Positions 1 to 6,972 of a stretch of 46,141 nt of DNA are shown in pieces (the stretch's first letter is position 1; every line of letters starts with the position of its first letter). Source of the DNA: an uncultured bacterium (GTDB lineage Bacteria > Cyanobacteriota > Vampirovibrionia > Gastranaerophilales > Gastranaerophilaceae); NCBI GenBank assembly GCA_949292185.1, contig CASEYP010000002.1, positions 1-46,141 of the forward strand. Direction: 5' to 3'. Both the position numbers and the translations under genes were made by a program. The notes beneath the pieces are model-generated. The model was given only the letters and a program-made list of their open reading frames with translations, ran no database searches and was not told the origin of the DNA.

Positions 1-53
1 AAATCAATAGGAAAAAGGGAAAGGAAAATTTATATATAATATTTGTTTGCATT

Positions 54-88
54 AAATGATTATTATATCTATATCTATTTAATCATTT
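54..88 (-). terminator. Possible weak terminator hairpin after the first gene
   Basis: A 9-bp AT-rich inverted repeat (54-62 with 80-88) lies directly behind the stop codon of the minus-strand gene that ends at 88. No clear T-run follows it on the minus strand, so it may only be a transcript-end stabilising hairpin. Confidence 0.3.
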
Positions 89-1143
89 TATGCGTTGAAA
101 GTTTTGAAAGATGATTCTACGTTCTTAGATATTACTTTCTTAACTGCATCTATTTCTGTAGATATTGCACTTTCTTCTGTATCTAGTTGTTTTAATCTTA
201 ATTCTAAGTCTTTATCTTGTGTTTGAATTACCTCTATTTTTGCGTTTATTGTTTGGATTTCTTGGTTATATACTGCTTTATCATAGTTGTATTGGTTCAT
301 TGCATCATTGTATGCAGTGTCATCTGTTTCAGATTTTGCAGTTAGGGTATATTCTGTTCCGATTTCGTTGCCGTTTTCGTCTACTTTTATTGTTCCATCA
401 GCATTTGTTTCATAAATGTATATGCTTACATATCTGCCTGAGGTATCTTGTTCTACTCTTGCTTGAGCATTTTTGATTTCTCTGGTTTCTGTTGTTTGAC
501 CGTATACATATGATTTAATATTTGATATTGATGTATCTGTTTTGTCACTGTAGTCTGCATCTTCTACTTGTGATTTGTTGTAAAATACAGGTTCATATGC
601 TCCTGTTGATGAATTCTTTTGGTATTTTACCAACCAATCTGTTTGACCATATTTTTCTGTTAACATTGTCAAATATTGTTGTTCCATCAATAATACATTT
701 TCTTTTTCTGCGGTTTCCAAGGTTGATAAATACGGATCATCTGCTACATCTTGACCTAAATCTCTTAATACAGTTGCTCCAACATAGTAGTTGTATGAAC
801 CGTCTTCATTTTGACGTCTTGTTGTTACAACTGAACCGTTTGATACTACTGAATCTGTTTCATAAGATTGTGTATAATTTAAAATATATAAACCATCTTT
901 TTGTGCAATTAAAGAATTTATTGTATTGTTTTCTGAACCATCTGTAAATGAATAAACTGTCTTGGTGTAATCTTCTGATGACGGTGGTGTCGGTACTACC
1001 ATATTACATAATTGAGTATAGTAGTTTGAAGATTCGTTAGACAACGTTGTTCTTTGTTGGTTTATTTGTTGTCCTTCATATTCAACATTTGTTTTTCTAG
1101 CTGTCAAGCTCAAGAATCGAGCTTGTGATGCTGCCATACCCAT
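88..1143 (-). CDS. Hypothetical protein with MGMAASQARFLS-type N-terminus (Gastranaerophilales-like family)
   Basis: A 351-residue protein of unknown function. I start it at the ATG at 1143, because an AAAGGA ribosome site sits about 9 bases upstream and the longer reading (to 1260) would run through the waaA terminator. It opens with MGMAASQARFLSLTARK and a Gln/Asn-rich stretch (EGQQINQQRTTLS), a pattern I recall from many proteins of uncultured gut Vampirovibrionia. There is no Sec signal peptide and no membrane segment. The middle is a polar region rich in Thr, Ser and Asn. The last 60 or so residues (QEIQTINAKIEVIQTQ onward) have heptad character and probably form a coiled coil, ending in SSFKTFNA. 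The N-terminal helix plus C-terminal coiled coil is vaguely like surface or filament-associated proteins, but no homology can be claimed. Confidence 0.75.
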   Translation of the reverse strand: MGMAASQARFLSLTARKTNVEYEGQQINQQRTTLSNESSNYYTQLCNMVVPTPPSSEDYTKTVYSFTDGSENNTINSLIAQKDGLYILNYTQSYETDSVVSNGSVVTTRRQNEDGSYNYYVGATVLRDLGQDVADDPYLSTLETAEKENVLLMEQQYLTMLTEKYGQTDWLVKYQKNSSTGAYEPVFYNKSQVEDADYSDKTDTSISNIKSYVYGQTTETREIKNAQARVEQDTSGRYVSIYIYETNADGTIKVDENGNEIGTEYTLTAKSETDDTAYNDAMNQYNYDKAVYNQEIQTINAKIEVIQTQDKDLELRLKQLDTEESAISTEIDAVKKVISKNVESSFKTFNA

Positions 1144-1241
1144 AACGGTAGTCCTTTCATCTTTGTTTCCTATATTCTTTATATCGGCATTTACACTCTC
1201 CCTCTTTAATTTTTTATCCTTCTTTTGTAATATTTCGTTAC

Positions 1242-1278
1242 AAAAAAATCTGAGATGCAATAATTATAAGCATCTCAG
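1242..1278 (-). terminator. Rho-independent terminator of waaA
   Basis: On the minus strand a perfect 9-bp stem (1270-1278 with 1250-1258, CTGAGATGC) and an 11-base loop are followed by a run of seven T at 1248-1242. It separates waaA from the next gene downstream and supports the later start chosen for that gene. Confidence 0.85.
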
Positions 1279-1310
1279 CTCCCAAATTATAAAACCTAAT
1301 AATCAAATAT

Positions 1311-2615
1311 TTATTTCAATATTGATTTTAATTCATTTATAACCACATCTAATGCACCTTGTTGATCATTAAATACGGTTTCACAATCTTTGCAAGCTTG
1401 TTGATAAAATTCTTTATCAGATAGTAATTTTTCTATATAATCATTCAATTCTTTTGGAGTTTTTACAACCTTTCCGGCAGTTGAACGAGATAATAACCAA
1501 TATATATCTCTAAAGTTATGAATAGATGGACCACTTATAGCAGGTTTTGAATATACAACAGCTTCCAATGGGTTATGTCCGCCTGTTTTGTTAAAGCTTC
1601 CACCAATAAATGCAAATGAACAAATTGAATACATCTTACTCAATTCACCCATTGTATCAAGAATGATTACATCTTTGTCTTTAAAAGTATCACCTTTTGA
1701 TCTAAATCCGTAATTTAAACCTAAAGAATCTAACATCGGAATAATTTGAGGAAGTCTTGTTGTATGACGAGGCGCAAGAAGTAATTTTATATCAGGATAT
1801 TTTGCAAGTTTTTCTTTAAAGATATCTAATATAATTTCATCTTCCCCTTTATGTGTACTTCCGGCAATAATAACTCTATGTCCTTCTTGCCCTAAATCTA
1901 TAACTTCATCAGATTTTTTAACATCAAACTTTAAATTTTTCATAACAAAAGTTCTATCTTCCGGAGCACCAATAGAAACTAATTTATTTCTATCTATTTC
2001 ACTTTGTGTAAGAATCTTAGTATACTTAGACAATACCAATTTAAAGAAATGAGCAAATAATTTATATAAAGAATAAGTAGAATCTGACATTCTTCCATTT
2101 ATTGTGTATAAATAAATTCCTTTGGTATTACAGAAAAATGAAAATACAGGCCATAATTCTGTTTCAGCAATCAAAACTACAGTTGGTTTAATTTTACTTA
2201 AAAAAGCATCTACACAAAACGGGATATCAAAAGGGAAATAAGTTATAAAATCAGCAACATTTGAAAACTTTTTGATTGCAATTTCTTGTCCTGTTTTAGT
2301 ACCTGTAGTAACAACAATTTTATAATCAGGAAAAGTTTCTTTTGTTTTTCTGATAACGCCTTCTAAAGCTATTACTTCACCGACAGAAACGCCGTGATAC
2401 ATAATAACCTTATCTCCAAGGTTTGGGCTTTTAAAAAATCCTAACTTTTCTCGCCATCCATATAAAAATTTACCGTTAAAAACTCTGACAATGTAATAAA
2501 ACGGTAACAAAATTATAAAAACTAAAGTAGAAACAAGTCCATATAAGAACAGTTCACTAAACATCGAAACAATAATTAAAAATAATAAAATTAAAATAAC
2601 TGAATAAGTAACCAT
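1311..2615 (-). CDS. waaA: 3-deoxy-D-manno-octulosonic acid (Kdo) transferase
   Basis: A 434-residue GT-B glycosyltransferase that transfers Kdo from CMP-Kdo to lipid A precursors on the inner face of the cytoplasmic membrane, an essential step in LPS core assembly. Family signs are the N-terminal hydrophobic anchor (two hydrophobic stretches within residues 1-45), WREKLGFF, HGVSVGEV with the conserved catalytic-site Glu, VVTTGTKTGQEIA, ETELWP and, in the C-terminal domain, GGSFNKTGGHNPLEA. Length matches the family. The first ATG is used because a TATAAT box lies only 9 bases upstream (2625-2630) and there is no Shine-Dalgarno; a start at 2564 (MFSELF) is possible and would leave one anchor. 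It is divergent from folK. Its presence implies a Gram-negative outer membrane with Kdo-containing LPS. Confidence 0.93.
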   Translation of the reverse strand: MVTYSVILILLFLIIVSMFSELFLYGLVSTLVFIILLPFYYIVRVFNGKFLYGWREKLGFFKSPNLGDKVIMYHGVSVGEVIALEGVIRKTKETFPDYKIVVTTGTKTGQEIAIKKFSNVADFITYFPFDIPFCVDAFLSKIKPTVVLIAETELWPVFSFFCNTKGIYLYTINGRMSDSTYSLYKLFAHFFKLVLSKYTKILTQSEIDRNKLVSIGAPEDRTFVMKNLKFDVKKSDEVIDLGQEGHRVIIAGSTHKGEDEIILDIFKEKLAKYPDIKLLLAPRHTTRLPQIIPMLDSLGLNYGFRSKGDTFKDKDVIILDTMGELSKMYSICSFAFIGGSFNKTGGHNPLEAVVYSKPAISGPSIHNFRDIYWLLSRSTAGKVVKTPKELNDYIEKLLSDKEFYQQACKDCETVFNDQQGALDVVINELKSILK

Positions 2616-2624
2616 AACATAAGA

Positions 2625-2630
2625 ATTATA
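2625..2630 (-). promoter_or_regulatory. Candidate -10 box of waaA
   Basis: The minus strand reads TATAAT here, 9 bases before the waaA ATG. No good -35 hexamer is seen at 16-18 bases. If used, transcription would begin about 3 bases before the start codon, giving a nearly leaderless mRNA. Confidence 0.45.
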
Positions 2631-2650
2631 CTACAAATACAATAAACATG

Positions 2651-2679
2651 TTGACATAGAATATAAAAATTTATAAAAT
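2651..2679 (+). promoter_or_regulatory. Strong sigma70-type promoter of folK, predicted leaderless
   Basis: A consensus -35 TTGACA (2651-2656), a 17-base spacer and a -10 TAAAAT (2674-2679). The expected transcription start, about 7 bases on, falls at 2686, the A of the folK ATG. No ribosome binding site lies upstream. Confidence 0.7.
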
Positions 2680-2685
2680 CGAAAT

Positions 2686-3192
2686 ATGGCAATAGTATAT
2701 CTAAGTTTAGGATCAAACAAAGGTGATAGAATAGGATACGTACAACAAGCAGCAAGTTTACTTGGTGCTGATGAAAAAATATCCATTGTAAGAACATCCG
2801 CCTTTTACGAAACTGAACCTTGGAATATTAATACAGATACTTGGTTTGTAAATGCAGTTGTAGAAGCAAAAACTACATATTCACCAAAAGAATTATTAGA
2901 AGTTTGCCAAAGAATAGAAAAACAACTTGGCAGAGAAACCAAAACCACAAACCACTATGAAGATAGAACAATAGATATTGATATACTTTTTTATAACAAG
3001 GATGTAATCCAAGAGGAAAACCTTACTATTCCTCATAAATATATGCACCTAAGAGCATTTACGCTTGTTCCGATGATGGAACTTAATGCAGATTTTGTAC
3101 ATCCTGTTTTGCACAAAACCATAACAGAAATGCATAATGATTTAGAAAATCCGGAAATGGTATTTTTATATGGCACAAGAGTCGATTTTTAA
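2686..3192 (+). CDS. folK: 2-amino-4-hydroxy-6-hydroxymethyldihydropteridine diphosphokinase (HPPK)
   Basis: A 168-residue cytoplasmic kinase of folate synthesis. It transfers pyrophosphate from ATP to 6-hydroxymethyl-7,8-dihydropterin, making the substrate of dihydropteroate synthase. Visible family features are YLSLGSNKGDR at the N-terminus, the SAFYETEPW pterin loop, WFVNAVVEAKT, the EKQLGRE segment and RTIDIDILFYN, whose two Asp bind Mg-ATP, and a C-terminal VHPVL. Length is typical. It begins exactly at the predicted transcription start, with no Shine-Dalgarno. It overlaps the next gene by 23 bases, so the two are probably translationally coupled. folP and folB are not in the window. Confidence 0.93.
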   Translation: MAIVYLSLGSNKGDRIGYVQQAASLLGADEKISIVRTSAFYETEPWNINTDTWFVNAVVEAKTTYSPKELLEVCQRIEKQLGRETKTTNHYEDRTIDIDILFYNKDVIQEENLTIPHKYMHLRAFTLVPMMELNADFVHPVLHKTITEMHNDLENPEMVFLYGTRVDF

Positions 3193-4336
3193 CAAAACAA
3201 TTGCAATTATAGGAGCAGGTCCTGCCGGATGTATTTGTGCAAAAATTTTAACAGATAACAATATTTTCCCAACAATATTTGATAAAGGAAAATATTTAAG
3301 AACAATTCTGCCAACAGGTGGCGGAAGATGTAATTTAGCACACTCAGAATTTGATTTTAGACAACTTGCTAAAAATTATCCAAGAGGAGAAAAATTTTTA
3401 TATTCTGTCTTTTCTAAATTTGCAACAAATGAAACTATTGAATTTTTCAATTCTATTGGAATTAAAACCTACACACAAGATGATAACAGAATTTTCCCAA
3501 CCTCAAATTCTTCAAAAGAGGTTAGAGAAAAAATTCTAAAATCTATATCAAAATCTAAATTTATAAATGAAGATGTTAAATCTATAAAAAAACTCGATAA
3601 TTGTTATAAAATTAAAACAAATAAATCAACTTACGCATTTGATATTGTCATAGTTGCAACAGGTGGTCATAACGGATTTGAGATATTAAAAGATTTAGAT
3701 ATAAAAGTTGAACCACCAGTACAGGCTTTAGTCGGACTAATTACAGAAGAAGACTTTTCAGATATTTCAGGAGTAAGTCTTAAAAATATTGAGGTTAAAG
3801 ATAAAAAAATTCTTATAAAAGATGATATACTATTTACCCACAAAGGAATTTCAGGTCCTGCAATATACAAATTGTCCTCAATAAATGCTAGAAAAGAACT
3901 TCCATATAAAATATCTCTAAAATTGATAGATGATATAAACCTTCAAGAACTCCTTGATAAAAATTCGCATAAAGAAATAAAAAATCTACTTGCGCAACTT
4001 ATGCCGAAATCACTTGCGATACATATTTTAAACGAATTATCAATTTCAGAAGATATGCCGTGCCATAAAATTAACGGTAAAATAAGAGATAAAATTTTAG
4101 ATAAACTAACCAATTTTGAAATAACAATAACAGGAAAAGTTCAAGATGGTGAAGTTGTAACATGCGGCGGAGTAAATCTAAAAGAAATAAATCCAAAAAC
4201 TTTAGAATCAAAGAAATATCCTAACCTATATTTTTGTGGAGAAGTTCTTGATATAGACGGATTTTGCGGAGGTTATAATCTTCAAAACTGTTGGTCTACA
4301 GGATTTATAGTTGCAACAAGTATCTGTAACAAATAA
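3170..4336 (+). CDS. BaiN/RdsA-type NAD(P)/FAD-dependent oxidoreductase (HI0933 family)
   Basis: A 388-residue flavoprotein. It has an N-terminal Rossmann dinucleotide site (IIGAGPAGCICAKIL), the family signature LPTGGGRCNLAHSE, and the C-terminal FAD-closing block NLYFCGEVLDIDGFCGGYN followed by QNCWSTGFIVA. These mark the HI0933/BaiN family, broadly conserved flavoproteins. One member has been linked to bile-acid metabolism, but for most the substrate is unknown and I do not assign one. It starts inside the last codons of folK in another frame; the 14 residues before the GxGxxG motif make this start sensible. The folK coupling looks positional rather than functional. Confidence 0.85.
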   Translation: MAQESIFNKTIAIIGAGPAGCICAKILTDNNIFPTIFDKGKYLRTILPTGGGRCNLAHSEFDFRQLAKNYPRGEKFLYSVFSKFATNETIEFFNSIGIKTYTQDDNRIFPTSNSSKEVREKILKSISKSKFINEDVKSIKKLDNCYKIKTNKSTYAFDIVIVATGGHNGFEILKDLDIKVEPPVQALVGLITEEDFSDISGVSLKNIEVKDKKILIKDDILFTHKGISGPAIYKLSSINARKELPYKISLKLIDDINLQELLDKNSHKEIKNLLAQLMPKSLAIHILNELSISEDMPCHKINGKIRDKILDKLTNFEITITGKVQDGEVVTCGGVNLKEINPKTLESKKYPNLYFCGEVLDIDGFCGGYNLQNCWSTGFIVATSICNK

Positions 4337-4345
4337 TTATATAAT

Positions 4346-4373
4346 TTATCAATAACTATGTTCGTAATATAAT
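4346..4373 (+). promoter_or_regulatory. Candidate thrS promoter
   Basis: A -35-like TTATCA (4346-4351), a 16-base spacer and a perfect TATAAT (4368-4373). The predicted start near 4380 gives a leader of about 114 bases before the thrS ATG, covering the foldable region at 4394-4468. Confidence 0.55.
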
Positions 4374-4393
4374 CATAAATGTTAGTACAGTTA

Positions 4394-4468
4394 GAGGGGT
4401 CCACCTCAAGAGTAAAACATTCTTTCAAGTGTTATTGACTGAAACGGACAAGCCGAAAAGTTTTACTC
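4394..4468 (+). ncRNA. Structured thrS mRNA leader, unknown class
   Basis: The 5' leader of thrS folds on paper into a compact element. A 9-bp perfect closing stem (4410-4418 with 4460-4468) encloses two hairpins: 4423-4430 with 4438-4444 (7 bp, one bulged A, 7-base loop) and CGG/CCG at 4445-4447 with 4453-4455. Just upstream, GAGG/CCTC (4394-4397 with 4404-4407) makes another hairpin, whose loop holds GTCC (4399-4402) complementary to GGAC at 4446-4449, so a pseudoknot or kissing interaction is possible. The Shine-Dalgarno of thrS follows at about 4482-4486. I do not recognise a known riboswitch or T-box. Autoregulation by ThrRS, as in E. coli, is one possibility but unproven. Confidence 0.45.
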
Positions 4469-4493
4469 ATATAAAAGGACAGAAGGATGAAAA

Positions 4494-6290
4494 ATGGAAA
4501 AAAACAATGAAACGTTGTCTATTTTAAGACACTCAACATCACACATTATGGCACAAGCCGTTCAAAGCCTGTTTCCGAGTGCAAAGTTAGCAATAGGACC
4601 GGCAACCGCTGACGGTTTTTACTATGATTTCGATTTAACAGACGGGCATGCTTTTACAGAAGATGACCTTGCTAAAATCGAAGAAAAAATGAAAGAAATT
4701 ATCAAACAAAATCTTACATTTGAAAAATACGTAATTCCTGATGTTGATGCTCAAATTGCAGAATTTAAAAAAGAAGGTGAAATTTACAAAGCAGAATTAT
4801 TGGAAGAACACAGAAACGATAATCCTACATTGTATATCACAAAAGACAAAGATGGAAATGCATTATTTAATGATTTATGTGCAGGACCTCACCTTCCAAA
4901 TACATCATATATTAAAGCAAATGCTTTCAAATTATTAAAAGTTGCAGGTGCTTACTGGAGAGGTAACGAAAAAAATAAAATGCTTCAAAGAATTTATGCA
5001 ACTGCATACTGGAATAAAGAAGATTTACAAGCTTATCTTCACTTCTTAGAAGAAGCAGATAAAAGAGATCACAGAAAACTTGGTACAAAATTAGATTTAT
5101 TCTCAACAAGAGAAGAATTAGGAGCAGGACTTGTTTTATGGCATCCAAATTTAGCTATCGTAAGAGAACAAATCGAAAACTATTGGAGAGAAGAACATAG
5201 AAAAAGAGGTTACGTAATCGTAAATACTCCTCACATTGCAAAATCTAAATTATGGGAAATCTCAGGTCACGCAGACCACTATAAAGACAATATGTTCTTC
5301 ATTCAAAAGGACGAAGATTCAGATGATCAATACATTCTAAAACCAATGAATTGTCCATTCCATATTTTAATTTACCAAGCAAACAGATATTCATACCGTT
5401 CACTACCATTGAGAATGGCTGAACTTGGTACTGTTTATCGTAAAGAAAAATCAGGTGCATTATCTGGTTTAACTCGTGTACAAGGATTTACTCAAGATGA
5501 TGCTCACATTTTCTGTACACCAGAACAACTAGTTGATGAAATTAACAATATTATCGACTTTGTTGCTGATACACTTGCAATATTTAATATGGATTTTGAA
5601 GTTGAATTATCAACAAGACCTGAAAGCTTTATCGGTGAAATTGAAAACTGGGATAAAGCAGAAGCTGGCTTGAAAGAAGCTATGGACAGACGTGGTATGA
5701 AATACGATATCAATGAAGGCGATGGTGCTTTCTATGGTCCAAAAATTGACTTCAAAATTAAAGATGCAATCGGTAGAACATGGCAATGTGCAACTATTCA
5801 GTTAGACTTCAACTTACCGGCAAGATTTGATATCAAATATCAAGACAAAGACGGACAATTAAAAACTCCATTAATGTTGCACCGTGTAATATTTGGTTCA
5901 ATGGAAAGATTCCACGGAATTCTAATTGAACACTACGCAGGAGCATTCCCAACTTGGCTTGCACCAACTCAAGTAAATATTGTTCCTATTTCAAATGAAA
6001 AACACGTTGACTTTGCTGAAAAAGTTTATAAGAAAATGCGTGAAGCAAATATAAGAGTAAATCTTGACGATAGATCTGAATCTATGAATTATAAAATCAG
6101 AGAATCTTTACAGGATAAGAAAATTCCTTATGTTTGTGTAATAGGTGATAAAGAAATTGAAGCTGATTCTGTTGCAGTTAGAGCAAGAGGAATCGGACAG
6201 GTTGGAACATTCAAAGTTGATGACTTTATTAACAAGATTGCCGAAGAAACAAAATCTAGAGCAAATAAATCATTTGCAGCTAAAGAATAA
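4494..6290 (+). CDS. thrS: Threonyl-tRNA synthetase lacking the TGS domain
   Basis: A 598-residue class II synthetase charging tRNA-Thr with threonine. The protein opens directly at the editing domain: RHSTSHIMAQAV carries the HxxxH metal/editing motif, and CAGPHL the second half of that site. The catalytic core follows, with class II motif 1, MNCPFH (zinc Cys), the motif 2 loop region and MLHRVIFGSMERF (zinc His and motif 3). The anticodon-binding domain (APTQVNIVPIS) is at the C-terminus. The usual N-terminal TGS domain of about 60 residues is absent. There is no room for it, since an AAGGA site sits just before this ATG, and I recall the same shortening in cyanobacterial ThrRS. It has its own promoter, leader and terminator, so it is a single-gene unit. 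Confidence 0.96.
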   Translation: MEKNNETLSILRHSTSHIMAQAVQSLFPSAKLAIGPATADGFYYDFDLTDGHAFTEDDLAKIEEKMKEIIKQNLTFEKYVIPDVDAQIAEFKKEGEIYKAELLEEHRNDNPTLYITKDKDGNALFNDLCAGPHLPNTSYIKANAFKLLKVAGAYWRGNEKNKMLQRIYATAYWNKEDLQAYLHFLEEADKRDHRKLGTKLDLFSTREELGAGLVLWHPNLAIVREQIENYWREEHRKRGYVIVNTPHIAKSKLWEISGHADHYKDNMFFIQKDEDSDDQYILKPMNCPFHILIYQANRYSYRSLPLRMAELGTVYRKEKSGALSGLTRVQGFTQDDAHIFCTPEQLVDEINNIIDFVADTLAIFNMDFEVELSTRPESFIGEIENWDKAEAGLKEAMDRRGMKYDINEGDGAFYGPKIDFKIKDAIGRTWQCATIQLDFNLPARFDIKYQDKDGQLKTPLMLHRVIFGSMERFHGILIEHYAGAFPTWLAPTQVNIVPISNEKHVDFAEKVYKKMREANIRVNLDDRSESMNYKIRESLQDKKIPYVCVIGDKEIEADSVAVRARGIGQVGTFKVDDFINKIAEETKSRANKSFAAKE

Positions 6291-6317
6291 TCTTGTATAA
6301 TAAATATATCAAAAGTT

Positions 6318-6352
6318 AAAAGTGCATGCCCTCAATGAGTATGCACTTTTTT
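6318..6352 (+). terminator. Terminator of thrS
   Basis: A 10-bp perfect stem (6318-6327 with 6341-6350) with a 13-base loop; its 3' arm runs into a T6 tract ending at 6352. Confidence 0.88.
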
Positions 6353-6368
6353 AATTTAAAGGGAATTT

Positions 6369-6911
6369 ATGAACAACAAACAAGCAAAAAAATCATTAAT
6401 AGCTATAATTAGTATCATATTAGCTATACTATTTTTAAAAATAGCTTTCACCTTATTTGTAACAATAGAAACAAATAAAACTGTTATTCCAGAAAATATT
6501 AATTTTAATCCGGAAAAGAACTATAAAGCTGAAATTCCAAAAATAAAAAGTAAAATAAAAAAATATCCGGAAGATAATAACTTACAAGTAGAATTAGCAA
6601 CTGCATATTGGGCTAGCGGAGACATTCAAAACGCTATCAAAACAACTGATAAATTCAATAACAAACAACTTGCAGCATATAATAAAGCATTGATTTATTA
6701 TTCTCAAAAAGATTATATTAATACCCTAAATACAATAGATAAAAATTTTATAGAAGATATACCCCAAAACTGCGATAAAAAATGTCAATATGGATATAAA
6801 ATGGCACAAGTTATAAAAACAAATTCAAATTGGGAATTAAACAATTATAAAGAATGGATCAAGAATGAACTAAAACTTTTCTGGATTATTTTAATCTATG
6901 GGAACATCTAA
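6369..6911 (+). CDS. Membrane-anchored TPR-like hypothetical protein
   Basis: A 180-residue protein of unknown function. Residues 8-30 form one hydrophobic segment after a basic start, which makes a signal anchor with the rest outside the cytoplasm. The body contains a helix-turn-helix repeat resembling TPR (LQVELATAYWASGDIQNAIK and AAYNKALIYYSQKDYINTL). A Cys pair (NCDKKC) near residue 135 could form a disulfide. The last residues (LFWIILIYGNI) are oddly hydrophobic. Another frame over the same bases reads a more ordinary tail (FLDYFNLWEHL) and ends about 20 bases later, so a small frameshift near 6865-6875 is possible. It lies between the thrS terminator and a strong bidirectional terminator, with a GGGAATTT stretch before the ATG. 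Confidence 0.65.
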   Translation: MNNKQAKKSLIAIISIILAILFLKIAFTLFVTIETNKTVIPENINFNPEKNYKAEIPKIKSKIKKYPEDNNLQVELATAYWASGDIQNAIKTTDKFNNKQLAAYNKALIYYSQKDYINTLNTIDKNFIEDIPQNCDKKCQYGYKMAQVIKTNSNWELNNYKEWIKNELKLFWIILIYGNI

Positions 6912-6923
6912 AATGTACATCCT

Positions 6924-6958
6924 AAAAAATCCAGACATTTAAAATATCTGGATTTTTT
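6924..6958. terminator. Bidirectional terminator
   Basis: A perfect 12-bp stem (6924-6935 with 6947-6958, AAAAAATCCAGA) with an 11-base loop. The six A and six T at the ends give a T-run on either strand, so it can end both the plus-strand gene at 6369 and the minus-strand trkH operon. Confidence 0.9.
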
Positions 6959-6972
6959 ACTTATATATAAAA

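Noticed and set aside
4410..4468. Hammerhead-ribozyme-like core (CTGA, short stem, GAAA) in the thrS leader
   Set aside because: The core needs CUGANGA; here it reads CTGAAAC, so the catalytic G8 and A9 are missing, and extra bases separate the would-be cleavage site from stem I. A three-way junction or pseudoknot explains the pairing better.
4380..4493. T-box leader for thrS
   Set aside because: There is no T-box sequence (AGGGTGGNACCGCG type), no long stem I with a Thr specifier and no terminator/antiterminator; the leader is too short.
6840..6930. Frameshift at the end of the 180-aa membrane-anchored protein
   Set aside because: An alternative frame gives a slightly more usual tail, but both frames stop within about 20 bases of each other and no homolog is known to me to decide; kept as a note in the gene entry.
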